Source: Synechococcales cyanobacterium PMM_0073
Lineage (GTDB): Bacteria > Cyanobacteriota > Cyanobacteriia > Elainellales > Elainellaceae
Direction: 5' to 3'
NCBI GenBank assembly: GCA_949127695.1
Contig: CASBQH010000237.1
Span: forward strand, 1-7,178
Length of the DNA stretch: 7,178 bases
Positions 6,618 to 7,178 of this stretch are shown piece after piece (the stretch's first letter is position 1; each line of letters opens with the position of its first letter). The notes beneath the pieces were generated by a model. The model was not told the origin of the DNA. It saw nothing but the letters and a program-made list of their open reading frames with translations, and did no database searches. Made by a program: the position numbers and the translations under genes.

Positions 6618-7178
6618 ATGCTGGATCTGATCAAGCTGTCTCGCCAGATGCAGGGAATTGGCCAACATCTGACCCAGGAAGCTGCCGCCACGCGCCAACG
6701 GCTCGAACTCGCCCGCCAAATTCTGGCGCAGGCCGCAGAACGTCAGGACGAGCTGATGAACCAGCAGCAGCTCTGGCGCGACCGCTTGAGCTTCACGGCG
6801 GCTGTGCCGATTGAGCCTCTGAATACGCGCATTGACCTGATCGCTGCTCCCCCGGTTCACAGCGTCATTGCCACCGACGGCTCACAGATTGCGCCCAGCC
6901 ACCACGAGATCGCCTACTGCTATTTGATTAACGTCGGGCGAGTGGCGCTGCACTATGGTCAGAATCGGCATCCGCTGCTGGACAGCGCCCCAGAAGTGTT
7001 TTATCGCCCCGAAGATCTCTACGCCTCGCGGCAGTGGGGTATTCGCACCGAAGAATGGATGGGCTATCGGCGCACGGTATCGGAAGCGGTGGTGCTGGCG
7101 GAACTCGCGGCTGAGCTGGGCGATGCAGGTCAGCCAACCCTAACCATGGTAGACGGCTCGCTGATTCACTGGTTTCTC
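6618..7178 (+). CDS. NurA-domain DNA repair nuclease, N-terminal part
   Basis: The frame is open for 187 codons and runs out of the window on the right. Residues 18-56 are rich in Ala, Gln, Glu and Arg and probably form a coiled coil. The NurA nuclease fold then begins with SVIATDGSQIAPSHHE (82-97), whose D87 is the first expected metal-binding Asp. HYGQ, VFYRPEDLYASRQWGIRTEEW (127-147) and TMVDGSLIHWF (176-186) follow, with D179 as the second. NurA acts with the HerA translocase in DNA end resection in archaea; in bacteria the role is less clear and no herA is seen here. The ATG at 6618 fits the MLDLIKLSRQMQGI opening that I recall for cyanobacterial members. An in-frame TTG at 6555 lies inside the hairpin and is unlikely. 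No Shine-Dalgarno is visible. The hairpins upstream suggest a unit separate from moxR. Confidence 0.88.
   Translation, partial: MLDLIKLSRQMQGIGQHLTQEAAATRQRLELARQILAQAAERQDELMNQQQLWRDRLSFTAAVPIEPLNTRIDLIAAPPVHSVIATDGSQIAPSHHEIAYCYLINVGRVALHYGQNRHPLLDSAPEVFYRPEDLYASRQWGIRTEEWMGYRRTVSEAVVLAELAAELGDAGQPTLTMVDGSLIHWFL

Overview
The window looks like a chromosomal piece of a cyanobacterium. The response regulator is of the Rre1/Ycf29 type found in cyanobacteria and some algal plastids. The queuosine enzyme, the small [2Fe-2S] protein and the NurA nuclease also resemble cyanobacterial versions as I remember them. Coding DNA is moderately GC-rich and the two larger gaps are clearly AT-richer. I found no copy of the HIP1 octamer GCGATCGC, so a HIP1-rich lineage is unlikely. 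I cannot name a genus.

Left part (1-2916): a cobS gene for the last steps of cobalamin synthesis runs leftward out of the window. A 433-bp AT-rich divergent gap separates it from a rightward set of three genes: an unrecognised 165-aa protein, tgt (tRNA-guanine transglycosylase, queuosine pathway) and a thioredoxin-fold [2Fe-2S] protein. The last gene starts 14 bp after the tgt stop. The divergent gap holds a minus-strand terminator-like hairpin ahead of cobS. A six-unit 12-bp tandem repeat lies just before tgt.

Right part (2917-7178): a 277-bp gap carries three inverted repeats and a good sigma70-like promoter. It leads into a tight rightward gene set: a NarL/LuxR-type response regulator (probably Rre1), a DUF4129-type membrane protein, a DUF4350-type membrane protein that overlaps it by ATGA, and a MoxR-family AAA+ ATPase. 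The last three are a known kind of neighbourhood, thought to form a membrane-linked ATPase module. The partner often found with them, a DUF58 protein, is not in the window. Two strong hairpins close this set. They are followed by a NurA-type nuclease gene cut off by the right edge.

Four of the eight genes appear to use GTG or TTG starts, and most lack a clear Shine-Dalgarno sequence. No rRNA, tRNA, CRISPR array, insertion sequence or prophage gene was seen. The least explained items are the regulator-MoxR gene set, the hairpin before cobS and the 12-bp repeat before tgt.
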